Assembly: GCF_000023025.1 (NCBI RefSeq)
Contig: NC_012997.1
Location: 2,477,125 to 2,541,124, forward strand
DNA: 64,000 nucleotides
Direction: 5' to 3'
From: Teredinibacter turnerae T7901
GTDB taxonomy: Bacteria > Pseudomonadota > Gammaproteobacteria > Pseudomonadales > Cellvibrionaceae
Under the pieces are notes generated by a model. The model was not told the origin of the DNA. It did not search any database and saw only the letters and a list, made by a program, of their open reading frames with translations. This document shows positions 19,333 through 27,954 of the stretch, in pieces (the first letter of the stretch is position 1; every line of letters starts with the position of its first letter). The position numbers and the translations under genes were made by a program.

Positions 19333-21618
19333 ATGAATAAAATAATACGCACTTTACTGGTGTTCGCAGTGACTACCGTTAGTCTTTTCCTAACACACAA
19401 AGCATTAGCGTTGAGCTGTTCCGCTTCGGCGGACACTTGGGGAAGTGGATACGTCATAAATGTGACGGTTGTGAATGACGGTAGTAGCGCAATTGATAGT
19501 TGGCAAGTTGAACTAGCGTTCGATCAAAATCCTGGGGTTACAGGTTCCTGGAGTGCAAATATTGAGGAATCAGGTAGCACAGTGATTGCCTCAAACGTTT
19601 CCTGGAACGGGTTTTTAGAGAGCGGTCAAAGTACAAGCTTTGGTTTTCAGGGTACCCATAATGGCAATTTTAGTTTGCCATCCTGTTCGGCGTCGAGTGT
19701 TGGTATACCTACTCCAACCCCATCTCCCAGCCCAAGCCCAGGTCCAACAGTTACGCCAACACCAACCAGCACACCTTCAATCACGCCGACCCCAACGGTT
19801 ACGCCTACGCCAGTGAGTGGTGAGTTGGTTATCGAAGAAAATACACCGGGGTTCTGCGGTGTAGATGGCACAATTGATACAAACAATGGCGGGTTTACCG
19901 GGAGTGGCTTTGCAAATACCAGTAACATTGCTGGTGCAACGATAACCTGGCAAGTGCAAGCGGAGTTCGCGGGTAACTACCAGCTCGACTGGCGGTATGC
20001 GAGTGCGTCTACAAACGGTCGCAGTGCGGCGGTCAGTGTTAATGGCTCGAACTTAGGTACGGTTAATTTCCCGACGACTGGTGCTTGGGATAGCTGGACA
20101 ATCGATTCAGCGCAGCTCTATCTGGCTCAGGGCAATAATACGATTACGCTAATAGCACAAACGAACGAAGGCCTCCCAAATGTGGATTCGCTGACACTGC
20201 TGGGCAACGGCGTCAATGCGGTAGATTGCCAGACCCCGACGCCTTCACCCTCTCCTAGCCCTACTCCTAGCCCTACGCCGACACCACCACCTGCGGACGT
20301 AACCGTGTTTATTCAGGAAAACGCTAACGGATTCTGTTCTGTAGACGGCAGTATTGATAATGAAAATTCAGGTTATACGGGAAGCGGCTATGCCAATACG
20401 GACAATATGACGGGGCAAGCAATAAATTGGAGTGTTGATACGAGTGCGGCAAACTATGTGCTCGAGTGGCGCTACGCAAACGGCTCCACAATCGACCGCG
20501 CGGGTACACTAAAGGTGAATGGAAATACGGTGCGTACGGTTTCATTTCCGACGACAGGTGATTGGGCCAGTTGGGCTGATACCCGTGTCTCTGTTGCCCT
20601 CGAGGAGGGTGTAAATAGCATCCGCCTTGAGTCCAGCACCACCGAAGGTCTGGCTAATATTGATTCGCTGGCACTGACCGGAATTAGCGTTGCTCCAGCA
20701 TCATGCCCGCTGCCGCAGGACTGCAACAATATCACAAGCGGAACAATACTAACGGTGGCTGCCAATGGTTCTGCACAATACTCATCCGTGCAATCGGCAG
20801 TCAACAGTGTTTCATCATCCAATAATCAGCAGGTTGTCATAAGAATTCGCCCTGGCACCTACTATGAAAAATTACTAATTAACAGACCCAATATCACTTT
20901 CTGTGGCGAAACGGGTGCAGAAAGCTCGACTATTCTCACCTACAGCGATGGTGCTGATACAGCCGGCGGTACTTCCGCCAGTTACAGTGTGTCCATTACT
21001 GCCAACGATATCTCGATGGAAAACTTGACGATCCAAAATACCCGAGGTGTTGGCTCGCAAGGCGTTGCATTGCGAGTTTCTGCGGAGCGCGCCCAGTTTA
21101 AAAACATGCGCTTCCTGGGCTATCAAGATACCCTTTATACCCATGGTGGAACGCAGTACTTCCGGGATTGCTATGTTGAAGGTAGCGTTGACTATATTTT
21201 TGGCGCGGCCACCGCTGTTTTTGAAAATTGCCACGTGCACAGTTTGGTGAATGGAACGGCGGTCGTCGCACCGAATACGGCAATCGAAAGGAGTTACGGC
21301 CTGGTATTTCTCGGCGGCCAATTAACTAAAGCATCTGCGGTACGCGACGGTGCAGTGGCGCTAGGTCGCAATTGGGGAGCCTACGGAGCAGCGACGTTTA
21401 TCGGAGTCTATCTCGATACGCATATCGCACCCGAAGGTTGGCGCCCCATGGGCTCGAATACCCTGGATACATCGCGTTTTAGTGAATATCAGAATACGGG
21501 GCCCGGGTCCGCCACTTCGCAAAGAGCACCGCAATCAAATCAGCTTAGCGCTTCACAGGCGTCGCAATATACGGTCGATAATATCCTCAGCCCCTGGATT
21601 CCGAGCTTTAGCCAGTAA
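19333..21618 (+). CDS. Secreted pectin methylesterase (CE8) with CBM2 and two CBM35-like modules
   Basis: Removes methyl esters from homogalacturonan. Order: signal peptide (1-27, ending KALA), CBM2 (about 28-115, WGSGYVINVTVVNDG), Pro-Thr-Ser linker, CBM35-like module (about 155-285, FCGVDGTIDTNNGGFTGSG), second Pro-Thr linker, second CBM35-like module (about 310-430), and CE8 beta-helix domain (about 450-760). CE8 catalytic motifs are FLGYQDTLY, YVEGSVDYIFG with the nucleophile Asp, and LGRNWG with the substrate-binding Arg. The ATG at 19333 starts a proper signal peptide and has AGG upstream, so it is preferred over the first ATG at 19219. The linkers are Pro-Thr rich rather than poly-Ser as in the other enzymes here. 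A strong terminator follows. Confidence 0.95.
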   Translation: MNKIIRTLLVFAVTTVSLFLTHKALALSCSASADTWGSGYVINVTVVNDGSSAIDSWQVELAFDQNPGVTGSWSANIEESGSTVIASNVSWNGFLESGQSTSFGFQGTHNGNFSLPSCSASSVGIPTPTPSPSPSPGPTVTPTPTSTPSITPTPTVTPTPVSGELVIEENTPGFCGVDGTIDTNNGGFTGSGFANTSNIAGATITWQVQAEFAGNYQLDWRYASASTNGRSAAVSVNGSNLGTVNFPTTGAWDSWTIDSAQLYLAQGNNTITLIAQTNEGLPNVDSLTLLGNGVNAVDCQTPTPSPSPSPTPSPTPTPPPADVTVFIQENANGFCSVDGSIDNENSGYTGSGYANTDNMTGQAINWSVDTSAANYVLEWRYANGSTIDRAGTLKVNGNTVRTVSFPTTGDWASWADTRVSVALEEGVNSIRLESSTTEGLANIDSLALTGISVAPASCPLPQDCNNITSGTILTVAANGSAQYSSVQSAVNSVSSSNNQQVVIRIRPGTYYEKLLINRPNITFCGETGAESSTILTYSDGADTAGGTSASYSVSITANDISMENLTIQNTRGVGSQGVALRVSAERAQFKNMRFLGYQDTLYTHGGTQYFRDCYVEGSVDYIFGAATAVFENCHVHSLVNGTAVVAPNTAIERSYGLVFLGGQLTKASAVRDGAVALGRNWGAYGAATFIGVYLDTHIAPEGWRPMGSNTLDTSRFSEYQNTGPGSATSQRAPQSNQLSASQASQYTVDNILSPWIPSFSQ

Positions 21619-21790
21619 TGGTTAATAGGATCGTCCAGCTTCGGGTTTTTTGTGTGCATTAGGTTGCATAGGCATATTGTGCGGTTCTTCTTTAGTATAA
21701 AAGAGAGTATAAAGAGAGCATAAAAACAGTATAAAATGCTGTACAAACCATAGAGTTTAAGAGCTGGCTAATATGTAAACTATCAAAGAT

Positions 21791-21838
21791 AGCAGATTCC
21801 AACACCTTAGAGACTAAGGTGATGAAACCTGCTTTTTT
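21791..21838 (+). terminator. Strong terminator between the convergent CE8 and dehydrogenase genes
   Basis: Long hairpin: AGCAG (21791) pairs with CTGCT (21829-21833), and the core CACCTTAG-AGA-CTAAGGTG (21803-21821) is perfect; the middle pairs with a few wobbles. A run of six T residues follows on the plus strand, so it terminates the pectin methylesterase message. Confidence 0.88.
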
Positions 21839-21841
21839 GTA

Positions 21842-22879
21842 CTACCAATCAGCAACTTTAATTAAACTTTTCATGGCCGTTGGATTGCCTTCGAGCGCTT
21901 CAAATGCTTGCTGAATGTTTTCTAAAGAGCCTACGTCAGTAATAATGGTGCCTGTGTCAATGGCTCCATTAGTTACCAATTCGATAGCTTTTTCATAATC
22001 TTCGTGGGTGTAAACCCTCGCCCCGATCAACTCAATTTCACGCCAAAAGAATTGAAACAAATCGATGGGGCGCTTTTCTGAATGAATGGCCGTCATAACA
22101 ATTCTTGCCCTGGACGCAGCGATTTTTGTCATGGTATCAACACCGGGCTGGGTGCCCGAAACTTCAAAAATAACATCGACGCCTCTAGCGTTAGTCTCAG
22201 TCATTACGCTCGCCACAATATCTTGCTGCGATGGGTTTAATACCTTAAACCCAAGTTTTTTTGCTATTGCAAGCCTTGCCTCGCTAACTTCAGAAATAAT
22301 GATGTTGCCGCCAGCGTGTTTCGCCACCATCGCAATCAGCAACCCTATAGGTCCACCGCCGATCACCAAAACATTTTCACCAGCTTGCAGGCGGCTGCGG
22401 CTCACTCCATGACAAGCCACAGAAACTGGCTCTATTAACGCGGCACATTCCAGCGGTAGGGATTCAGGAATCTGGTGAACTGTATATTCGGGTACGGTCC
22501 ACAGTTGTTGAAAAGCGCCATCTGTATCAAGGCCGAGAAATTTTAAATTATGGCAGATGTGTTGAAGCCCGGATTTACACGCGGGGCATTCTGAGCAGTG
22601 AGCCAACGGACGCACCACGACGTGTTGTCCAGGCTTTAGATGGCGTACGCCCTCCCCCACATTTTCGACGATTCCAGACATTTCATGACCAATAATTCGA
22701 TTGCAACCAATTCGTGTATCCATGCGGCCATGAAAAGCATGCAAATCTGTTCCGCATATGCCGACATAGGCTGTTCTGATTTGAACCTCACCCGCCAATG
22801 GAGGCGGTGCCATAATTTTAGCGATCTCAAACTGCTTGCTGCCTTTGTAATACGCAGCGCTAATTTCTGTTGTACTCAT
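21842..22879 (-). CDS. Zinc-dependent medium-chain dehydrogenase (polyol/sugar-acid type)
   Basis: NAD(P)-dependent alcohol dehydrogenase of 345 residues. Catalytic zinc ligands are in GICGTDLHAF and IIGHEMSG; the structural zinc is held by the four cysteines of CSECPACKSGLQHIC; the Rossmann motif is VIGGGPIGLL. The family includes sorbitol, butanediol, threonine, L-idonate and L-galactonate 5-dehydrogenases. It is the last gene of a three-gene operon with a gluconate-5-dehydrogenase-like SDR and an alpha/beta hydrolase. The pair recalls the known IdnD/IdnO route for L-idonate, so oxidation of a sugar acid released from pectin is plausible, but the exact substrate cannot be read from sequence. 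AGAGGTGA precedes the ATG. Confidence 0.87.
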   Translation of the reverse strand: MSTTEISAAYYKGSKQFEIAKIMAPPPLAGEVQIRTAYVGICGTDLHAFHGRMDTRIGCNRIIGHEMSGIVENVGEGVRHLKPGQHVVVRPLAHCSECPACKSGLQHICHNLKFLGLDTDGAFQQLWTVPEYTVHQIPESLPLECAALIEPVSVACHGVSRSRLQAGENVLVIGGGPIGLLIAMVAKHAGGNIIISEVSEARLAIAKKLGFKVLNPSQQDIVASVMTETNARGVDVIFEVSGTQPGVDTMTKIAASRARIVMTAIHSEKRPIDLFQFFWREIELIGARVYTHEDYEKAIELVTNGAIDTGTIITDVGSLENIQQAFEALEGNPTAMKSLIKVADW

Positions 22880-22938
22880 AAATCACCTCTAACCGTATAA
22901 TTGTTGCAGTCGCAGTTTTGCCAACAAATAACACATAG

Positions 22939-23772
22939 TTATCGCACAGCAGCTAGCGGAGCTTGAGATATATTCTCTGACGTGTTTTCGTTTTCGACAT
23001 AGCCAAAATTTGCAATAATCCCACCGTCGACATAGAGCACTTGACCATTCACGAAATCCGCAGCCTTAGACGCGAGAAATAACGCTGCTTTACCAACATC
23101 CTCCGGCTCTCCCCAGCGATTGGCTGGTGTACGCGTCATCACTAGATTATTGAATGGGTGACCATTAACTCGAATCGGCGCCGTCTGTTGAGTCGCAATA
23201 TAACCTGGACCAATGCCATTCACTTGTACATTGTATTTCGCCCATTCACAGCACATGTTTTGAGTTAATAATTTAAGCCCACCTTTTGCTGCAGCGTAAG
23301 CCGCCACGTTCTGACGGCCGTACACACTCATCATTGAACACATGTTGATAATCTTGCCTTCACGGCGCGCTATCATAGCGGGTGCAACCCGTTTGGAAAC
23401 GATAAATGGAGCTACAAGGTCGATATCAATGACCTGTCTATACTCATCCGTGGGCATATCTAGTATGGGGATGCGTTTTATTATTCCCGCATTGTTTACT
23501 AAAATATCGATAGAACCGATTTCTTCTTCTATTTGACTGATGCCTCTATGAACATCGGTCTCGTTTGCGACATCAAACTTCAATATATATACATCTATTC
23601 CTTCATTGTTATAGTGGCGCTTGCAGGTTTCCAGTTTTTCCTCGTCAATATCGTTTACAACAATTTTGGCCCCTGCTTTGCCAAGCATAAGGCCACACGC
23701 CATGCCTATACCGTGTGTGCCACCTGTGATAAGTGCAATTTTTCCGGATAAGTTAAACAGATCGTTAATCAT
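22939..23772 (-). CDS. Short-chain dehydrogenase, gluconate 5-dehydrogenase-like
   Basis: 277-residue SDR. It has the cofactor motif TGGTHGIG, NNAG at about 93, catalytic Ser region NMCSMMSVYG, and the Tyr-Lys pair in YAAAKGG. NNAGIIKRIPILDM, GPGYIATQQTAPI and NGQVLYVDGGI are typical of the gluconate 5-dehydrogenase (5-ketogluconate reductase) group found in sugar-acid loci. It would interconvert 5-keto and 5-hydroxy aldonates; a KduD-like role in uronate breakdown is an alternative. The C-terminal extension after the usual VDGG end (about 25 residues) is longer than normal. It lies 59 bases upstream of the zinc dehydrogenase gene in the same operon. GGGAA precedes the ATG. Confidence 0.87.
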   Translation of the reverse strand: MINDLFNLSGKIALITGGTHGIGMACGLMLGKAGAKIVVNDIDEEKLETCKRHYNNEGIDVYILKFDVANETDVHRGISQIEEEIGSIDILVNNAGIIKRIPILDMPTDEYRQVIDIDLVAPFIVSKRVAPAMIARREGKIINMCSMMSVYGRQNVAAYAAAKGGLKLLTQNMCCEWAKYNVQVNGIGPGYIATQQTAPIRVNGHPFNNLVMTRTPANRWGEPEDVGKAALFLASKAADFVNGQVLYVDGGIIANFGYVENENTSENISQAPLAAVR

Positions 23773-23886
23773 TGTAAAATTCCCGTATAGGTTAAGAATT
23801 AGAAGAGCTTGCGTACTTCAATAACTAGGGGCGCATAGCCTATTGCGATAGTAGATAGCTTTCTGGCTTGTTACGCGAAAAGCGCG

Positions 23887-24729
23887 CTAGTCACACAAAA
23901 AATGCTTTATTGAGGAAACAATTTTTGTTGCGCCGTTTCCATAGAGCATGGTTATGTGGTTTCCGGGAATATCTACATAGACGCCATTTTTTACCCCATT
24001 AACCACTGCCATAGCACTGTCTTTGGGAAGCATTGGTGGGGCTCCAGCACCACCGAACGGGCCTGTAGCGTTTAACATCAGCAAGGGCTGCTCAATACTT
24101 TTAAGAACGTGATTCCAATCGATTAGGAAAGCTTTATCCACCGTCTCTGCAATTGCGATAGCGCTGGAACGTGTGGTCACCGATCCATCGCTGAAGATTT
24201 CAGCATCGGCCCTGTAAAGACTCTCGATTCTGGGGTTCCACCACCCTTTTAAATGTGGCATTTGCTTGACACCGTTTATGAATTCTTCCCAGGAGGAATA
24301 TTTCTTACCAATGCGAGATACACCAGCCTGTATTTGCTTTCGAATTTCAGGATGTAACCCGCATGGTGTATCTAGGCTGATAAGGCTCGTAATCGTTTTC
24401 GGATTTTTCGCTGCCAGGTAGTAGCAAAGAAGCGCACCATAAGAGTGACCGGCTAGAGCAACATCGTTTAAATCAAGCGCTTTTATCAGTTCCAGAAGAT
24501 CATTTGAATGATCTTCTACACTGTAACCTGTTTCTGGTTTTTCGCTTAACCCGCGCCCACGCAAATCCGGCATAACCACATTGATATCGTTTGCCAGCCC
24601 TTCATCGATCAAGCCGTCGAATGAGGCAATATTTTGTGTCAGTCCGTGGACTAACAGGAGCGTTTTTCCTCCCCCGGGAAAATTTTTGTAATGCACTTTA
24701 ATGCCGTTTACATTGAGATATTTATCCAT
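23887..24729 (-). CDS. Alpha/beta hydrolase
   Basis: 280-residue soluble hydrolase with the full catalytic set: oxyanion HGLTQN, nucleophile Ser in LAGHSYGALL, and the terminal His in PGNHITML. The cap region is around residues 125-190. An ATG two codons earlier sits directly on the AAAAAGGA ribosome binding site, so the ATG at 24729, 6 bases from it, is the more likely start. It is the first gene of the operon with the SDR and zinc dehydrogenase. A lactone or ester of a sugar acid is a reasonable substrate class given the neighbours, but the fold alone does not say. No signal peptide, so cytoplasmic. Confidence 0.85.
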   Translation of the reverse strand: MDKYLNVNGIKVHYKNFPGGGKTLLLVHGLTQNIASFDGLIDEGLANDINVVMPDLRGRGLSEKPETGYSVEDHSNDLLELIKALDLNDVALAGHSYGALLCYYLAAKNPKTITSLISLDTPCGLHPEIRKQIQAGVSRIGKKYSSWEEFINGVKQMPHLKGWWNPRIESLYRADAEIFSDGSVTTRSSAIAIAETVDKAFLIDWNHVLKSIEQPLLMLNATGPFGGAGAPPMLPKDSAMAVVNGVKNGVYVDIPGNHITMLYGNGATKIVSSIKHFLCD

Positions 24730-25826
24730 AGTCATTCCTTTTTGCGTTGCAAGTTGAAATGCAGCTTTTCAGCGCCTAAGCCGCTATTTTAAGCGAGTGT
24801 TTTATGGCGCGCTTTGTATTGCCAGGATGTTCTAGTTCCTGCTCCGGATTCAGTATTGCTTAAATTTACGAGCACGTAGCCACATAATCAGTATCGAATG
24901 ATAGAAAAGTCGAGTGATAGAAAATTACGGCCTGTGTGAGTTTTCTTAAATCGTACAGTTGTGCTGGTTTTGCTTGACGCTACAAGTTGTTGCAGTGTGT
25001 TTTTTGTGCTGGCATGGCTAAAAGAGCAATCAAAAAATATTTATCTCTCTTTCTTGGCATTGTGTTGCTGATCTTTGGTGTGCTCAGTTGCGGGAGAGTG
25101 CATAAAATTCTGCGCACCCAAACATGAGCAGCAAACGATCGTATCAATTTATTTTTCGTTCGTGTGCGCGCGAATTGATTTCGTGTCTCGTAAAAAAAGT
25201 ATCTGATATGAGGAGTGAAGAAATGGTGATACAAAACATAACACATTAATAAATTTAGATAGGCGTATTTGCTTCGTGGTTATTTTGGCGCTATTTGTTA
25301 TTTTTTTGATCTTTTTAGTTAAAATGGTTTTTGGCCGCCTCCAATACGCTATTTTATGGCGGCTATTTTTTCATTCTCCGTAAATGGCTGTGGAAATGTG
25401 TGTTGATGTTTATGGCGCGCCCCACTTTGTCGAGGCGGTCCAAGCTGGGGCGTTCTAAAAATTTAGCGCGTGGTATAACAGATGGGGGTAATTTCATTTT
25501 TGGTCAGGCTCATCGTGGGGTCTAATTTAAAGTCTGCTAAATTTGACTGCACTTCATTTTCTTGTTCTATTTTGGTTTTGCAAAAAAACTATACGATCTT
25601 TTTAAAAATGTCTGAGGCGTCAAGCTGTTGTTGTCTTGGTTTCTATACGTGGGCTGATATCTTGTGTTGTCGGAGGGCTTGCTATTTTGGCTGGTCTAAT
25701 TTTTTGGGAGATATTGCTTTTTTTGAGGGCCTTAGGCTGTGTGCTTTATCAGTGGGCTTAGGTCCCCACCAATGATTCTTTGGCGGGGACCTAAGCCGCG
25801 TCAGCGAGCTGACATCGCTGGTGGAT
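24730..25826. other. Long AT-rich intergenic region
   Basis: Nearly 1.1 kb with only short, featureless open frames (for example 24980-25246 minus, 25331-25525 plus); no gene is supported. It must include the promoter of the minus-strand hydrolase-SDR-dehydrogenase operon and the 3' region of the CE12 operon. It contains the hairpin at 25755-25797 and a weaker GCCGCC/GGCGGC hairpin with T-run at 25334-25371. Confidence 0.55.
25755..25797 (-). terminator. Large hairpin downstream of the CE12 operon
   Basis: GGCTTAGGTCCCC (25755-25767) and its exact complement (25785-25797) make a 13-bp stem, continued inside by CCAA/TTGG around a 7-base loop. It begins 30 bases after the CE12 stop on the minus strand. 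There is no T-run on the minus strand, so it may be a message-stabilising or rho-linked structure rather than a classical terminator. Confidence 0.5.
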
Positions 25827-27923
25827 CTACCTCAGATACTCTGCGAGAGGCAGGTTTAGATCGCGAATTCCCTCTACAATTAAACCGCCGATTTCGGTTG
25901 CGCCGTCGGCATCAAAATGCGTGTGGTCATCGCAGAAAAATTCGCCTACCGCACCACCCGTTGTAGCAGAGATATCGCCACCTCCGGGTATGGGGCAGAA
26001 ATTCAACGTATTATAGAGTTGCACACTTCTGGCGTGTAGATCGATAACATCAACATCGTTGGCACTCCCAGCGTTGTAAGTTTCTGATAAAAATCCACGT
26101 GTCGCTACCGCAGTTGAACCCGAACACGCTATGGCACTCACAGGTGTAATAAATATTGGCGTCGCACCGCGCGCTTTTGCTGCATTGGCCATCATGGCGT
26201 ATTCCTGCATAAAAGCTGCGCTACTTACATGACGAGGGCAAATAGACGCACCGTCATTTATACCAAACTGGATAAAAAGGTAGTCGCCGCTCTGCATACC
26301 GTCCAACAGGGTTTGCCAGCGGCTTTGCAATATGGGTGTACCGTTGCTGGTATTTAACAAGCACTCCCCGTCGCCACCCATGGTTGACTGAACATCGTAT
26401 AACCACGTTCGTACACTGCGCCCGCCAGCGGCATAGTTTCTCACTGTTACATTGCTGTTGAAGTAACTTTGAAAACTTTTACCCCACCCCGTAGGACAAG
26501 GTGTCACGCCGTTGGCGACTGTAGAATCGCCTGCTAGCCACACGGAAATATTCGGTAATTCCGGGCAGGTGCCAGCGCTCAAGTCACTTCCGGTTACTTC
26601 GAGGTAATCGATATTTGCCAACCCGCTTTCGCTTGTGGCTGTCAGCCTCAGGGTGTTAGTACCCTCGTTGAGAAAAACGGATAGCGTTTCTATAGCCCAT
26701 ATGTTCCACGATCCTGTGTCGGTAAGGTTGATATCGTAGGTCCCGCTTGAACTATCGTTCACGGCCAAAACTCCTGGCCGTGCACTGCCGCCACCATTCG
26801 CGTAGCGCAGTGCAAGCTGATAGGTCCCCGCCGTGCCAACCTGGACGCTCCAGCTCACTGCGCTACCGAGATTGTTACCCGTGTTTGCAAACCCATCACC
26901 GGTAAATCCATCGTTATTGTTATCGATAGTGCCGTTAACACCGCAAAATCCAGCGGCATTTTCCTGCACTACCAAGGAAACAATTGCGCCGCTCGAGCTC
27001 GAGGAGCTACTGCTTGTACTTGATGAACTTGACGTGCTAGAGCTGCCAGCTCCACTACAGGAAGCTGCCGCAGGAGATAGTCCAGTCACACTTAAAGCGT
27101 CTATATTGGCGAGCCCTGTGGTTTCTATTGCTTCCAGGCGAACAATATTTATACCGCTCTCCAGGTTGACGGGGACCAACATCGAATCATTCCAGATTGT
27201 CCATTCACTCGTGGCTGGAAAGTCCAGGTCTGCCTGATTGACACCGTTGATAAATATTTTGCCCGGTCGGTTGGCGATCGATCCGTTTGCATAGCGCCAT
27301 TGTAAATCGTAATTGCCTCCGACGGCGGCGACAGCCCACTCTATTCCGCTCCCTACAGCATTATCTGTGTTGGCAAATCCAGCACCGCTGAAGCCGGGGT
27401 TATTATTGTCAATGCTACCTTCGACATGGCACAGTCCATCCGCTTCCTGCAGAACCAACGTGGTAAAGTTGCCACCACTTGAGGATGAACTCGAAGACGA
27501 GCCACTGGACGTGCTGTTGCTCGACGTGATTCCGGCAGCCGTGCAGCTCAAAATCGTCGCAGCTGCATCGGTGCCATCACCTTGGAAGCCGAAAGTTGCA
27601 GTGGCTCCGGGTGGGATGCTGTTATTCCAGCCAGCGCTGGTAGCGGTATAAGGGTTGGACCCGCTATACGTTGCATTCCATAAACTGGTTACAGTAGAAC
27701 TTCCATTTTGCTGCCATTTAACTTGCCAATCGTTGATGGTGGCCGCGCTATTGTTGGCGATGGTAATACTCGCGGTAAAGCCTGAACCCCAATCATTACT
27801 AACCTCGTAGCTACACTCCTGACCAAGTGTATGCCAGGAAAACATAGCGCAATGCGTCGCCAGCAAAGTCCTGAAAACAGCATGTCGATATTGGGAGCAT
27901 TTCAATAGCAATGTATTTAACAT
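25827..27923 (-). CDS. Secreted CE12 rhamnogalacturonan acetylesterase-like, CBM2-CBM35-CBM35
   Basis: Removes acetyl groups from pectic polysaccharide. 698 residues: an N-terminal region of about 35 residues that is a weak signal peptide, CBM2 (about 36-130, NDWGSGFTASITIANN), short Ser linker, CBM35-like module (about 150-285, LCHVEGSIDNNNPGFSGAG), Ser linker, second CBM35-like module (about 310-445), then an SGNH domain (about 455-698). SGNH blocks are complete: AGDSTV, AAGGRSVRTW, FGINDG and the Asp-His pair in CDDHTHFD, the CE12 pattern. It is the downstream member of a two-gene operon; the paralogue ends 31 bases upstream. AAAGGA is 9 bases before the ATG. Same architecture as its neighbour, implying tandem duplication and divergence. 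Confidence 0.92.
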   Translation of the reverse strand: MLNTLLLKCSQYRHAVFRTLLATHCAMFSWHTLGQECSYEVSNDWGSGFTASITIANNSAATINDWQVKWQQNGSSTVTSLWNATYSGSNPYTATSAGWNNSIPPGATATFGFQGDGTDAAATILSCTAAGITSSNSTSSGSSSSSSSSGGNFTTLVLQEADGLCHVEGSIDNNNPGFSGAGFANTDNAVGSGIEWAVAAVGGNYDLQWRYANGSIANRPGKIFINGVNQADLDFPATSEWTIWNDSMLVPVNLESGINIVRLEAIETTGLANIDALSVTGLSPAAASCSGAGSSSTSSSSSTSSSSSSSSGAIVSLVVQENAAGFCGVNGTIDNNNDGFTGDGFANTGNNLGSAVSWSVQVGTAGTYQLALRYANGGGSARPGVLAVNDSSSGTYDINLTDTGSWNIWAIETLSVFLNEGTNTLRLTATSESGLANIDYLEVTGSDLSAGTCPELPNISVWLAGDSTVANGVTPCPTGWGKSFQSYFNSNVTVRNYAAGGRSVRTWLYDVQSTMGGDGECLLNTSNGTPILQSRWQTLLDGMQSGDYLFIQFGINDGASICPRHVSSAAFMQEYAMMANAAKARGATPIFITPVSAIACSGSTAVATRGFLSETYNAGSANDVDVIDLHARSVQLYNTLNFCPIPGGGDISATTGGAVGEFFCDDHTHFDADGATEIGGLIVEGIRDLNLPLAEYLR

Positions 27924-27954
27924 AGTAATAGTCCTTTAATTTTTCGGGCTATAA

